Assembly (NCBI GenBank): GCA_047974225.1 | Contig: JBKECD010000026.1 | Location: forward strand, 1-50,717 | Origin: JBKEDC01 sp047974225 | Lineage (GTDB): Bacteria; Bacteroidota; Bacteroidia; Bacteroidales; Prolixibacteraceae | DNA: 50,717 bases | Reading direction: 5' to 3' | Shown: positions 14,024-23,717 of the stretch, in pieces | Layout: each line of letters begins with the position of its first letter | Numbering within the stretch: position 1 is the first letter of the stretch | Program-made: the position numbers and the translations under genes | Notes under the pieces: model-generated | The model's database searches: none | Told to the model about the DNA's origin: nothing | The model's input: the letters and a program-made list of their open reading frames with translations, nothing else

Positions 14024-17000
14024 ATGGCAAAAGAAAAAAAGTTCATTACATGTGATGGCAACTACGCTGCGGCGTATATGAGTTACATGTTTAGCGAAGT
14101 TGCTTGTATTTATCCTATCACTCCGTCATCAACCATGGCTGAGTATGTGGATGAATGGGCAGCTAACGGACAAAAAAACCTTTTCGGTCGTCCGGTGCGA
14201 TTGGCTGAAATGCAATCAGAAGCTGGTGCAGCAGGAGCTGTGCACGGTTCGTTGCAAGCTGGTGCCTTGACATCAACCTACACAGCATCGCAAGGTCTGT
14301 TGTTGATGATTCCTAACATGTATAAAATTGCGGGTGAGTTGTTGCCCACAGTTTTCCACGTTTCTGCTCGTGCATTAGCAGGTGCTGCCTTGTCAATCTT
14401 TGGCGACCACTCCGATGTGTATGCGGCTCGCCAAACTGGTTTCGCTATGCTAGCGGCTGGTTCGGTGCAAGAAGAGATGGACTTGGCTGGTGTGGCTCAC
14501 TTGGCAACACTGAAATCTCGTGTGCCTTTCCTTTCGTTCTTCGATGGTTTCCGTACTTCGCACGAAATCCAAAAAATCGAAGCAATCTCAATGGAAGAAA
14601 TGCGCCCATTGGTGGATATGTCTTTGATTGAAGATTTCCGCAACCGTGCATTGAACCCTGAGCACCCTGTTACTCGTGGTACGGCGCAAAACCCCGACAT
14701 CTTCTTCCAAGCAAAAGAGATTTCAAACAAATACTACGATGCAGTGCCTGGAATTGTGGATGATTATATGCAAAAAATCACAGCGATTACAGGACGTGAG
14801 TATCACCCATTCACTTATTATGGTGCTGCCGATGCTGAAAACATCATCATTGCAATGGGTTCGGTAACTGAAACAATTAAAGAAGTAATCGACCACCTAG
14901 CTGTTCAAGGCACTAAAGTTGGTTTGATGTCTGTTCACTTGTATCGCCCTTTCAGTGCGAAATATTTCATGGATGCGCTTCCTAAATCAGTGAAACGCAT
15001 CTCTGTTCTCGATAGAACGAAAGAACCGGGAGCAAATGGCGAACCTCTTTACTTAGATGTTTGCGAATTGTTTAAAGGTGATGCTAATGCACCATTGATT
15101 ATCGGTGGTCGCTATGGTTTGGGTTCTAAAGATACTACACCTTCGCAAATCCTTTCGGTTTACGAAAACTTGGCAATGAACGAGCCTAAAAATGGTTTCA
15201 CATTGGGTATCGTGGATGACGTTACATTCAAATCATTGCCTTTGAAAGCGGAGGTGAAAGTTTCTCCAGCTGACATCTATGAAGCTAAATTTTATGGTTT
15301 GGGTTCTGATGGTACGGTAGGTGCTAACAAAAACTCAATCAAAATCATCGGTGGTTCTACCGATAAATCTTGTCAAGGTTATTTCGAATACGATTCTAAG
15401 AAATCAGGTGGTTTCACTTGTTCTCACTTGCGTTTCGGCGATAGCCCAATCCGTTCGACTTATTTGGTGACTACTCCTGACTTCGTGGCGTGCCACGTGC
15501 CAGCTTACATTCACCTTTACGATGTGTTGAAAGGCTTGAAAAAAGGCGGTTCTTTCTTGTTGAACTCCATTTGGGACGAAGAAGAAACTAAAAAACGTCT
15601 GCCTAATAAAATGAAACGCTATTTGGCTGAAAATGATATTAAATTCTATATCATCAACGGTACGCAATTAGGTAAAGACCTTGGTTTGGGCACACGCACC
15701 AACACCATCATGCAATCGGCATTCTTCAAAATCACAGGCGTAATTCCTTACGAAAAAGCAGTGGAAGAAATGAAGAAAGCGATTGTGAAATCGTATGGCA
15801 AAAAAGGCGAGAAAATTGTGAATATGAACTATGCGGCAGTTGATGCTGGTGGTCAACATATCCATGAAATCGCTGTGCCTGCGGAATGGAAGTCAATCGT
15901 GGTGGAAGACGAGGTAATCGATCCTAAACGTCCTGAATATATCAGCAAATTTGTTGATGTGATTAACCACCAAGAAGGAAACACACTTCCTGTGTCGAAA
16001 TTCATCGGTTATGAAGATGGTACGTTTGAGCAAGGTACTTCGGCTTATGAAAAACGTGGTGTAGCGGTGAGCGTTCCAGAATGGTTCTCAGAAAACTGTA
16101 TTCAGTGTAACCAATGTGCTTACGTTTGTCCTCACGCTGCAATCCGTCCTTTCCTTCTTGATGAAAAAGAATTGGCGGCAGCTCCTGCTGGCACTAAAAC
16201 AATCTCTGCTGTTCCTGCCAAACAATTTGAAGGTTTGCAATTCCGCATTCAAGTGGACACGCTAGACTGTACAGGTTGTGGTAACTGTGTGGATGTTTGT
16301 CCTTCGAAAACTAAAGCTTTGGGCATGGCTTCTTTGGATAGCCAAGTGGAAGAAGTGGCTCGTTGGGAATATATGCACGAGAATGTGAGCTACAAAGAGG
16401 TTCAAGATAAATTCAAAAACGTGAAAAACTCACAGTTTGCTCAACCATTATTTGAGTTCTCGGGAGCTTGTGCTGGTTGTGGTGAAACTCCATATGTGAA
16501 ATTAATCACGCAATTATATGGCGAGCGCATGATGATTGCCAACGCTACGGGTTGTTCTTCAATCTATGGTGGTTCGGCACCTGCTACGCCATACACTAAA
16601 AACAAGCAATCGGGTTGTGGTCCAGCTTGGGCAAACTCTTTGTTTGAAGACAATGCGGAATACGGTTTCGGTATGTCGGAAGGTGTGGCTGCACAACGTG
16701 AGCGCATCGCTGCAATCATGAAAGAAGCTTTGGCTGCTGGTGTTGATGCGCCTGTTGCAGAAGCGTTCAACGCATGGTTGGAAGCTAAAATGGATGGCGA
16801 CAAAACAGTTGCTGCTTCAGCGAAAGTGGTGGAAGTGCTTACCGGCAATTCAGCTGCTTATGCGGTGGAAATCCTTAGCTTGAAACAATACCTAGTGAAA
16901 AAATCAGTTTGGGTATTTGGTGGTGATGGATGGGCTTATGACATCGGTTATGGTGGTCTAGACCATGTGTTGGCATCGGGTCAAGATGTGAACGTGTTGG

Positions 17001-17566
17001 TGATGGATACAGAGGTTTACTCAAACACTGGTGGTCAAGCATCGAAATCAACTCCTGTTGGTGCGATTGCGAAATTCGCTGCTTCGGGTAAGAAAATCCG
17101 CAAGAAAGATTTGGGTATGATGGCGATGTCTTATGGCTATGTTTACGTGGCTCAAGTGTCGATGGGTGCTAACCAATCGCAATACTTGAAAGCTTTGCGC
17201 GAAGCAGAAGCTTATCCCGGACCATCGTTGATTATTGCTTACTCACCATGTATCAACCACGGATTGAGAAACGGTATGGGTAAATCGCAAAATCAAGCGA
17301 AAGAAGCGGTGGAAGTAGGCTACTGGCACTTGTTCCGCTACAACCCACTTTTGGAAGAAGCTGGCGAAAACCCATTCCAATTGGATTCAAAAGAACCAGA
17401 TTGGAGCAAGTTCCAAGACTTCATCATGAGTGAGGTTCGCTATTCTTCATTGGCGAAAGCTTATCCAGAAGAAGCTAAAGAATTGTTTGCGCAGTCAGAG
17501 AAAAACGCACAATGGCGTTTGAATGGCTACAAACGTTTGGCAGCAATGGATTTCTCGAAAGAATAG
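14024..17566 (+). CDS. nifJ: Pyruvate:ferredoxin (flavodoxin) oxidoreductase
   Basis: This 1180-residue single-chain pyruvate:ferredoxin oxidoreductase oxidises pyruvate and CoA to acetyl-CoA, CO2 and reduced ferredoxin in the cytoplasm of anaerobes. All domains are present in order: the N-terminal pyrimidine-binding domain (YPITPSSTMAE, EMQSEAGAAGAVHG), the transketolase-like middle domain, a ferredoxin insert with two CxxCxxCxxxCP clusters (about residues 692 and 749), and the thiamine diphosphate domain with CAGCGE (about 815) and GGDGWAYDIGYGG (about 965). The length is typical (1170-1200). The ATG at 14024 fits the family start; the TTG at 14015 does not. Codons look more biased (GGT, CGT, AAC) than in neighbours, consistent with high expression. 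A strong terminator follows. Confidence 0.97.
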   Translation: MAKEKKFITCDGNYAAAYMSYMFSEVACIYPITPSSTMAEYVDEWAANGQKNLFGRPVRLAEMQSEAGAAGAVHGSLQAGALTSTYTASQGLLLMIPNMYKIAGELLPTVFHVSARALAGAALSIFGDHSDVYAARQTGFAMLAAGSVQEEMDLAGVAHLATLKSRVPFLSFFDGFRTSHEIQKIEAISMEEMRPLVDMSLIEDFRNRALNPEHPVTRGTAQNPDIFFQAKEISNKYYDAVPGIVDDYMQKITAITGREYHPFTYYGAADAENIIIAMGSVTETIKEVIDHLAVQGTKVGLMSVHLYRPFSAKYFMDALPKSVKRISVLDRTKEPGANGEPLYLDVCELFKGDANAPLIIGGRYGLGSKDTTPSQILSVYENLAMNEPKNGFTLGIVDDVTFKSLPLKAEVKVSPADIYEAKFYGLGSDGTVGANKNSIKIIGGSTDKSCQGYFEYDSKKSGGFTCSHLRFGDSPIRSTYLVTTPDFVACHVPAYIHLYDVLKGLKKGGSFLLNSIWDEEETKKRLPNKMKRYLAENDIKFYIINGTQLGKDLGLGTRTNTIMQSAFFKITGVIPYEKAVEEMKKAIVKSYGKKGEKIVNMNYAAVDAGGQHIHEIAVPAEWKSIVVEDEVIDPKRPEYISKFVDVINHQEGNTLPVSKFIGYEDGTFEQGTSAYEKRGVAVSVPEWFSENCIQCNQCAYVCPHAAIRPFLLDEKELAAAPAGTKTISAVPAKQFEGLQFRIQVDTLDCTGCGNCVDVCPSKTKALGMASLDSQVEEVARWEYMHENVSYKEVQDKFKNVKNSQFAQPLFEFSGACAGCGETPYVKLITQLYGERMMIANATGCSSIYGGSAPATPYTKNKQSGCGPAWANSLFEDNAEYGFGMSEGVAAQRERIAAIMKEALAAGVDAPVAEAFNAWLEAKMDGDKTVAASAKVVEVLTGNSAAYAVEILSLKQYLVKKSVWVFGGDGWAYDIGYGGLDHVLASGQDVNVLVMDTEVYSNTGGQASKSTPVGAIAKFAASGKKIRKKDLGMMAMSYGYVYVAQVSMGANQSQYLKALREAEAYPGPSLIIAYSPCINHGLRNGMGKSQNQAKEAVEVGYWHLFRYNPLLEEAGENPFQLDSKEPDWSKFQDFIMSEVRYSSLAKAYPEEAKELFAQSEKNAQWRLNGYKRLAAMDFSKE

Positions 17567-17586
17567 TCGGTTAGGACTGTAAATAT

Positions 17587-17622
17587 TAAAAGCCACAACT
17601 CTTGCGAGTTGTGGCTTTTTTT
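17587..17622 (+). terminator. Intrinsic terminator of nifJ
   Basis: AAAGCCACAACTC pairs with GAGTTGTGGCTTT across a TTGC loop and runs into a T-tract, 20 bases after the stop. Confidence 0.9.
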
Positions 17623-17661
17623 GATGTAGGGGAATCAACTCCGTGGAATAGCATGGATATA

Positions 17662-17697
17662 AAAAAAGCAGATAGAGCTAGCTCTATCTGCTTTTTT
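17662..17697 (-). terminator. Terminator of pyk, symmetric
   Basis: A perfect palindrome (arms of 18 bases around CTAG; core GCAGATAGAG) flanked by A and T runs lies 22 bases beyond the pyk stop. It would work in both directions and backs up the nifJ terminator. Confidence 0.85.
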
Positions 17698-17719
17698 GCG
17701 TTATAATTTGTGGAGCAAA

Positions 17720-19150
17720 TTATTTTTGGATTAGTTTCTTCGCTTCAGAAACTTCCATGAATGTAGATCCACCACCGATACCGAAGCTACCTCCAACGTA
17801 AACGATTTTGTCGTTTTCTGAGATAACGCCAGCGTTAGTCAAACCTTCGAGCGCGTTGGAAACCATTGCAGGACGGTCTTCATCAGGAGTAAACACATCA
17901 GCGTAAACACCATAAGAAAGCGCTAGCTGACGAGCAGTTGTAGCGTCATAACATTGAGCATATACCTTTTTGTCGCCACGGTAAGCTGCAAGGTAACGAG
18001 CTGTTTTTCCTGTTTTGGTGTTGGTTACAATAGCTTTCACATCATCCAATTGTTTTGATGCTTCGAAAGCAGCTTCCGCTAGGAATGCAGCCACTTCGCC
18101 ATCAACAGTAGGAGTTGGGATGTTGCTGTTAGCTTCAGGAGTATTTTCAACTTCCAAGGCAATTTTATTCATGATTTTCACCGCTTCCACAGGGAATTTA
18201 CCATATGCTGTTTCTCCTGAAAGCATGATTGCATCAGTATTAGAATAAATAGCGTTTGCAATATCGCTCACCTCCGCACGTGTAGGGCGTGGGTTGTCAA
18301 TCATTGTGTGCAACATTTGAGTGGCAACGATAACTGGTTTTTTGCGCTCGATACATTTTTGGATAAGATGACGTTGATATCCAGGGATTTTTTCAGCTGG
18401 AACTTCGATACCCAAATCACCGCGAGCTACCATCACTCCGTAAGCGTGGTCAAGGATTTCATCAACTCTTTCTACGCCTTCAAGGTTTTCGATTTTAGCG
18501 ATGATTTTGATAGGACTGTTTTGTTTATCCAAAATCTTTTGCACATCAATCACGTCTTGAGCGTTGCGCACAAAAGAGTGAGCAATGAAGTCAACACCTG
18601 CTTGGGCTGCAAATTCGATGAATTTATGGTCTTTTTCAGAAATAGATGGCAAGTTTACAGTGAATCCAGGAGTGTTGATACTCTTGTTCTTTTTGATTTT
18701 ACCTTCGTTCTCTACTTGACAAAGCACATAGTCGCTGTGTTTTTCAACCACGGTGAACTCTGTTTCACCATCATCAACCAACACTTTTGTTCCTACTGGA
18801 ATTTCAGTGTGGAATTTGTCGTAAGAGATACCAAATGATTTGCGACCTTCAGACGATTTGCGATTCAAAATACCTGAAAGCTCAACCAAATCACCAACAG
18901 CAACTGGAATGCCATTTTCAGCATCTTCTTCGTTTAAGCGAGTGCGGATTTCTGGACCTTTAGTATCTACTAGGATAGCTAGTTTTTCGGAAACGGCGCG
19001 CACATTGTTGATAAGTGGCATTGCTGATTCGGGAGTCATGTGAGCTGTATTCAACCGAACCACGTTCATTCCTTGCTCATAGAGCGACTTGAGGAAATCA
19101 GGTTCGCATCTGATATCCGAGATTGTAGCTACAATTTTTGTGTTCTTCAT
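17720..19150 (-). CDS. pyk: Pyruvate kinase
   Basis: The 476-residue pyruvate kinase converts phosphoenolpyruvate and ADP to pyruvate and ATP. Conserved parts are L-V-D-T-K-G-P-E-I-R (60-69), I-I-A-K-I-E-N-L-E-G (216-225), MVARGDLGIEVP (240-251) and ATQMLHTMIDNPRPTRAEVSD (276-296, the pyruvate kinase signature region). The first motif, usually R-x-N-F-S-H-G, reads R-L-N-T-A-H-M at 32-38, replacing a potassium-ligand Ser by Ala; this variant is, as I recall, common in Bacteroidales. The glutamate of KGPEIR is kept. The allosteric C-terminal domain is present. A -7-like box lies 38 bases before the start, and the gene is convergent with nifJ. Confidence 0.96.
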   Translation of the reverse strand: MKNTKIVATISDIRCEPDFLKSLYEQGMNVVRLNTAHMTPESAMPLINNVRAVSEKLAILVDTKGPEIRTRLNEEDAENGIPVAVGDLVELSGILNRKSSEGRKSFGISYDKFHTEIPVGTKVLVDDGETEFTVVEKHSDYVLCQVENEGKIKKNKSINTPGFTVNLPSISEKDHKFIEFAAQAGVDFIAHSFVRNAQDVIDVQKILDKQNSPIKIIAKIENLEGVERVDEILDHAYGVMVARGDLGIEVPAEKIPGYQRHLIQKCIERKKPVIVATQMLHTMIDNPRPTRAEVSDIANAIYSNTDAIMLSGETAYGKFPVEAVKIMNKIALEVENTPEANSNIPTPTVDGEVAAFLAEAAFEASKQLDDVKAIVTNTKTGKTARYLAAYRGDKKVYAQCYDATTARQLALSYGVYADVFTPDEDRPAMVSNALEGLTNAGVISENDKIVYVGGSFGIGGGSTFMEVSEAKKLIQK

Positions 19151-19187
19151 CTTGAGAAATAATATAAATATGAATAATAATTTTCAG

Positions 19188-19195
19188 CAAAAATA
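19188..19195 (-). promoter_or_regulatory. -7 box before pyk
   Basis: TATTTTTG on the minus strand matches TAnnTTTG and would give a leader of about 30 bases. No convincing -33 box is seen. Confidence 0.4.
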
Positions 19196-19254
19196 TGTTT
19201 TTTGCATTAATCGACATTTGAAAGGATGCTATCTAGTTCAGTTTTGATTATTTC

Positions 19255-19674
19255 TTAATCTTCGAGAAAGCTTTCGATAGCCAAGCGATAGGAGTCGAGT
19301 CCAAATCCCATGATACTTCCTCTGCACGCAGGTCCGATTATGGATTCGTGCCGAAAAGATTCTCGGGTAAGAATGTTGGAGATGTGCACTTCTATACAAG
19401 GAGCTTTCACGCCAGATATGGCATCGCGAATTGCCACGGAAGTATGGGTGTATGCTCCTGCATTTATTATGATGCCATCATAATAAAATCCAACCTCATG
19501 GATCTTATTGATGAGCTCCCCTTCGATATTCGACTGATAATATTCGAGGTCTATTGACTGATATTTTAATTCTAATTTTGCAAGGTAGTCTTCAAAGCTC
19601 ATATTACCGTAAATTCCTGGCTCTCTTTTGCCAAGTAAGTTTAAATTTGGACCGTTTAATAAGAGTAATTTCAT
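19255..19674 (-). CDS. aroQ: 3-dehydroquinate dehydratase, type II
   Basis: The 139-residue type II dehydroquinase performs the third step of the shikimate pathway. Family residues are visible: G-P-N-L-N-L-L-G (8-15), R-E-P-G-I-Y-G with the catalytic Tyr22, QSNIEGEL (47-54), IINAGAYTHTSVAIRDA (69-85) and EVHISN (94-99). The length is typical (about 140-150). It is divergent from xerD, separated by 137 bases. Confidence 0.96.
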   Translation of the reverse strand: MKLLLLNGPNLNLLGKREPGIYGNMSFEDYLAKLELKYQSIDLEYYQSNIEGELINKIHEVGFYYDGIIINAGAYTHTSVAIRDAISGVKAPCIEVHISNILTRESFRHESIIGPACRGSIMGFGLDSYRLAIESFLED

Positions 19675-19811
19675 GAAAATCTTAGTTAAAAATATTTTTT
19701 TGTCGTTTTTCTTCTATATTTGATGAACCAATATACGGCTTTTTCTGTTTAATCATCGTTGAGAGACTTGAAAATAAAGATTTTTAAATACACACGTAAT
19801 ATATTTGTACA

Positions 19812-20711
19812 ATGAATTGGACAGCGGCAAAACAAAAATTCGAGGAATATTTGAGACTAGAACGAACACTCTCGTCTAATTCTATATCAGCATATACCAG
19901 TGATTTAACTAAGTTTGTTACGTTTATGCAAGCGGAGTATCCAGATGTCCGCGTGGAAAAGGTGAAACGTGAACATACTCAGCATTTCGTCGAAGAACTG
20001 AATAAAAAGGGAGTGAGCATCAGAACGCAAGCACGCACCATGTCGGGAATTAAGTCGTTTTTTAATTGCTTAATCATGGACGATGTTGTGGCAATTGACC
20101 CTACCGACGACATTACGGTGGGAAATATTGAAAAGAATGTTCCAGAAGTGCTGACACTCCATGAGATTGACAGCATCATAGCTGCGGTTGATTTGAAGAA
20201 ACCAGAGGGGGAGCGCAACGTAGCGATGCTCGAAACACTATATAGCTGCGGACTTCGCGTGTCGGAGCTGATAAATCTAAAGATTACGGATTTATTTTTT
20301 AATCAAGGTTTCATCGAAATTACAGGAAAGGGAGATAAAAGACGCTTAGTCCCTGTCAGCGATACTTGTAAAGATCGAATAAACCAGTATCTAAACAATA
20401 GTCGGCGGTATGTGCGAGTTAAACCTGAATCTCAAAATATTTTATTCTTGAATAGGAGAGGATCGAAGTTGAGTCGCGTGATGGTTTTCACCATTGTGAA
20501 AAATTTAGCCGCATCGGTTGGTATTAAGAAAAAGGTTAGTCCTCACACTTTCAGGCATTCATTTGCCACACACCTCATTGCGGGTGGAGCAGATTTAAGA
20601 GTGGTGCAAGATATGCTCGGACACGAATCAATACTCACTACCGAGATTTATCTCCAGATTGACCCTCAGCAATTAAAAGAAACGGTAAGTTTATATCACC
20701 CGCAATCTTAG
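19812..20711 (+). CDS. xerD: Site-specific tyrosine recombinase XerD
   Basis: The 299-residue tyrosine recombinase has an N-terminal SAM-like DNA-binding domain and all catalytic residues: R149 in CGLRVSEL, K173 in TGKGDKRR, H245 and R248 in PHTFRHSFATHL, H271 in LGHESILTT and Y280. Length and gene context (a housekeeping chromosomal position next to aroQ, with no phage genes) favour the chromosome-dimer-resolving XerD rather than an integrase. A TATATTTG sequence ends five bases before the ATG; if it is a -7 box the mRNA would be nearly leaderless, but no -33 box supports it. A very strong symmetric terminator follows. Confidence 0.93.
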   Translation: MNWTAAKQKFEEYLRLERTLSSNSISAYTSDLTKFVTFMQAEYPDVRVEKVKREHTQHFVEELNKKGVSIRTQARTMSGIKSFFNCLIMDDVVAIDPTDDITVGNIEKNVPEVLTLHEIDSIIAAVDLKKPEGERNVAMLETLYSCGLRVSELINLKITDLFFNQGFIEITGKGDKRRLVPVSDTCKDRINQYLNNSRRYVRVKPESQNILFLNRRGSKLSRVMVFTIVKNLAASVGIKKKVSPHTFRHSFATHLIAGGADLRVVQDMLGHESILTTEIYLQIDPQQLKETVSLYHPQS

Positions 20712-20732
20712 CCCGAATTATTCTGGTTGGGA

Positions 20733-20788
20733 TTTCTCCACATCAAAAAAGGCAGCTCGAAAGAGCTGCCTTTTTTGATGTGGAGAAA
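20733..20788. terminator. Perfect 26-bp-stem bidirectional terminator
   Basis: A 26-base arm (20733-20758) pairs without mismatch with 20763-20788 across a GAAA tetraloop; the central part GGCAGCTC/GAGCTGCC is flanked by A6/T6. It separates the convergent xerD and cysN-cysC genes and overlaps neither. Confidence 0.9.
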
Positions 20789-20792
20789 TGAA

Positions 20793-22697
20793 CTATCTGA
20801 GAGGAAAAATACCCACTTCGTTGCAATAATTGATGATGCGCTCCACATTGGCTTCGCCATCAGCAGGATTGAGGCTAATTGCTGGTTGTGAGGGTTCGTC
20901 GAAAGGCAAATCAACTCCCGGAATGAAGCGCAAGTTTTCTTGCGCATAGAACTCGGATTTGTTTTGCTTGCAATATTCCAAGTCGGCTTTCATATAGAAA
21001 CTGTGGAATCGCTCCTTGCCGATGATTTCCTCCACTTGCTTGCGCACAGCTTCTTCATGCGACACGAACGAGCAGATGGTGATGATCCCCTGATTGTTTA
21101 GAATGCGACACATCTCAGCTATTCTTCGCAAATGCTCAGCACGGTCGGCAGGCGAATAGTCGAGTTCTTTTGATAAGCCTGAACGCACAGTTCCTCCGTC
21201 GAGCAACACTACTTTCGCACCCATTTCAAAGAGTTGTTTTTCCAAAGTATAGGCGCATTCGTTTTTACCCGAGCCAAACAAGCCCGTTACCCAAAGTGTA
21301 GCTCCTTTTTGGTTGTATTGCTTCTGATATTGTTCCGCAGTAATCAAGCCTTCGCCACGTCCGATTTGCTTGCGCTCTTCATCGCTGATGCGAGAGGGGA
21401 GATGCTCGCTGCTGAGCTTGTCGATAATCATGCCCACAGCCACGGTATTGTTAGTAATTGGGTCAATAAGCACAAACGAGCCTGTCGCTTTATTCTTCTT
21501 GTAGGGGTCGAAGAATAGCGGTTTGTTGGTGGTGAGCACTGCGCGTCCAATCTCATTGAGGCTGAAGAAATCAATTGCGGATTTCTCCATGGTGTTCACA
21601 TCTACTTTATATTGAATTTTGTCGATGCGAGCTTTGGTGTTGTTGTTGGCTTGCTTAATGAAGAATTGTGTGCTGGGATCCATTGGATTCTCGTCCATCC
21701 ACACGAGCATGGCTTCAAAATGCCTATCCACACGAGGCTGATTATCGGGATAAACGAGCATATCGCCACGCGAAATGTCGATTTCATCTTCCAGTGTTAC
21801 GGTTACTGATTGTGGCGGAAACGCTACGTCGAGGCTGCCATCATAGGTTACAATATCCTTGATTTTCGATTTTTTGCCCGAAGGAAGCACCATCACTTTT
21901 TCACCTTTGCGCACGATGCCCGAAGCCACTTTTGCCGAAAACCCACGGAAGTTATTATCTGGTTTTAGCACATACTGCACTGGATAGCGCATATCCTCAA
22001 AGTTGCGGTCGGAGCTGATATGCACTGTTTCAAGGAAGTCGAGCACACAACGTCCTTTATACCAAGGCATCGTTTCCGATTTCTCCACCACATTTTCGCC
22101 TTTCAAGGCGGAAAGTGGAATGCAAGTGATGTGTGGAATGTCGAGCTGTGCCACGAAATCCATATAGTCTTTTTGAATGGCGTTGAATTTGGCTTCGTCA
22201 TAATTGATTAAGTCCATTTTATTGACCGCCAAAATCACATGCTTGATGCCAAGTAAGGATACTAAGAAGGTGTGTCGCTTAGTCTGCGTGATAACACCCT
22301 TCGAAGCATCCACCAAGATGATAGCGAGGTTGGCAGTCGATGCGCCTGTTACCATATTTCGGGTGTATTGCTCATGCCCTGGGGTGTCGGCGATGATAAA
22401 CTTGCGTTTATTAGTCGAGAAGTAGCGATATGCCACATCAATGGTAATGCCTTGCTCGCGCTCGGCTTTCAAGCCGTCGAGTAGGAGAGCATAATCTATT
22501 TCCTCGCCAGCATGCCCGATGCGTTTGGAATCTCTTTCGAGAGCTGCCAATTGGTCTTCATAAAGCTGTTTACTGTCGAACATGAGCCGCCCGATGAGTG
22601 TTGATTTTCCATCATCTACCGAGCCAGCGGTGAGCAAACGAAGCAAATCTTTCTTTTCGTCTTGCTCTAAAAAGTCTTGGATATTATTTTTTGCCAT
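20793..22697 (-). CDS. cysN: Sulfate adenylyltransferase subunit 1 fused to an APS-kinase-like domain
   Basis: The 634-residue protein is a CysN GTPase (residues 1 to about 440) fused to a CysC-like domain (about 462-634). The CysN part has intact GTP motifs: GSVDDGKST (25-33), DTPGHE (104-109) and N-K-M-D (159-162). With CysD it makes adenosine 5'-phosphosulfate from sulfate and ATP. The CysC part is degenerate at known key places: the P-loop reads GLFGSGKNE (472-480) instead of G-x-x-G-S-G-K-S-T, and D-G-D-N is replaced by DGGT (500-503). The phosphoserine-type serine (S546) is kept. APS kinase activity is therefore doubtful. I chose the ATG at 22697; a longer frame to 22844 reads through a noncoding tandem-repeat spacer. 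It follows cysD by 91 bases. Confidence 0.92.
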   Translation of the reverse strand: MAKNNIQDFLEQDEKKDLLRLLTAGSVDDGKSTLIGRLMFDSKQLYEDQLAALERDSKRIGHAGEEIDYALLLDGLKAEREQGITIDVAYRYFSTNKRKFIIADTPGHEQYTRNMVTGASTANLAIILVDASKGVITQTKRHTFLVSLLGIKHVILAVNKMDLINYDEAKFNAIQKDYMDFVAQLDIPHITCIPLSALKGENVVEKSETMPWYKGRCVLDFLETVHISSDRNFEDMRYPVQYVLKPDNNFRGFSAKVASGIVRKGEKVMVLPSGKKSKIKDIVTYDGSLDVAFPPQSVTVTLEDEIDISRGDMLVYPDNQPRVDRHFEAMLVWMDENPMDPSTQFFIKQANNNTKARIDKIQYKVDVNTMEKSAIDFFSLNEIGRAVLTTNKPLFFDPYKKNKATGSFVLIDPITNNTVAVGMIIDKLSSEHLPSRISDEERKQIGRGEGLITAEQYQKQYNQKGATLWVTGLFGSGKNECAYTLEKQLFEMGAKVVLLDGGTVRSGLSKELDYSPADRAEHLRRIAEMCRILNNQGIITICSFVSHEEAVRKQVEEIIGKERFHSFYMKADLEYCKQNKSEFYAQENLRFIPGVDLPFDEPSQPAISLNPADGEANVERIINYCNEVGIFPLR

Positions 22698-22788
22698 GCT
22701 TTTCTCTTTAAGTGCGAAGCGACAAAGTGCGAAGTGAAACCACACACCCTTGTCAATTCGCAATTCGTAATTTTTAATTCGTAATTGA

Positions 22789-23697
22789 CTAAAAGTATCC
22801 TTCTCGTTTCTTTTGTTCCATACTTGCTTCTTGGTCGAAGTCAATCACACGTGTGGTTCGTTCGGAAACGGTAACCGTCATCATCTCCTCGATGATTTCC
22901 TCAATGGTGGTGGCTGTTGATTCCACGGCACCTGTCAGCGGATAGCAGCCGAGTGTGCGAAAGCGCACCATTTTCATTTCGGCAGTGTCGGCAAGCTCTT
23001 TCGGCATGCGGTCGTCATCCACCAAGATGAGATTTCCTCCAACATTCACCACTGGGCGTTCCTTGGCATAATACAAAGGTACGATAGGGATATTTTCCAA
23101 TCGGATATATTGCCACACATCAAGCTCCGTCCAGTTTGAAATAGGGAAGACACGAATGGATTCGCCTTTATGCACGCGAGCATTGAAGATATCCCATAAT
23201 TCGGGACGCTGATTTTTTGGATCCCATTGGTGAAATTTATCACGGAAAGAGAAGATGCGTTCTTTGGCGCGTGATTTTTCTTCGTCACGACGAGCGCCTC
23301 CAAAGGCGGCATCGAAACCGTGCAGGCTTAAGCCTTCGAGTAGGGCTTGGGTCTTCATGGTGTCGGTGTGCACCTTGCTGCCATGCGAATAAGGACCTAT
23401 TCCAGCTTCGAATCCTTTTTTATTGTAGTGTGTGATTAAGTCCCAGCCTTTTTCTTGAGCATATTTATCGCGAAATTCAATCATTTCTTTGAATTTCCAT
23501 TTCGAGTCAATATGCATAAGAGGGAAGGGTACTTTGCCTGGATAGAAAGCTTTTTCAGCTAGGCGAACCATCACAGCCGAATCTTTTCCAATGGAGTAGA
23601 GCATCACTGGATTTTCAAATTCAGCGGCTACTTCTCGAATAATCTGAATGGCTTCGGCTTCGAGCTCGCGTAGGTGTGTCAAGTTGTAATTTTCCAT
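22789..23697 (-). CDS. cysD: Sulfate adenylyltransferase subunit 2
   Basis: The 302-residue catalytic subunit of ATP sulfurylase contains the PP-loop S-I-G-K-D-S (35-40) and the family segments L-R-E-L-E-A-E-A-I, HIDSKWKFKEM, FGGARRDEEKSRAKERIFSFRD (split across about 133-154), ELDVWQYI and LGCYPLTGAVES. It acts with CysN in sulfate assimilation. The start ATG is followed by the usual family N-terminus. Its upstream region is the 31-bp repeat array, which separates it from the permease gene. Confidence 0.96.
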   Translation of the reverse strand: MENYNLTHLRELEAEAIQIIREVAAEFENPVMLYSIGKDSAVMVRLAEKAFYPGKVPFPLMHIDSKWKFKEMIEFRDKYAQEKGWDLITHYNKKGFEAGIGPYSHGSKVHTDTMKTQALLEGLSLHGFDAAFGGARRDEEKSRAKERIFSFRDKFHQWDPKNQRPELWDIFNARVHKGESIRVFPISNWTELDVWQYIRLENIPIVPLYYAKERPVVNVGGNLILVDDDRMPKELADTAEMKMVRFRTLGCYPLTGAVESTATTIEEIIEEMMTVTVSERTTRVIDFDQEASMEQKKREGYF

Positions 23698-23717
23698 ATT
23701 TGGTTTTTATTTATGTT

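Noticed and set aside
19800..19811. Leaderless transcription of xerD (and a similar TAAATTTG before nifJ at 14010)
   Set aside because: Both match TAnnTTTG a few bases before the ATG, but neither has a -33 box and such words are frequent in AT-rich DNA.
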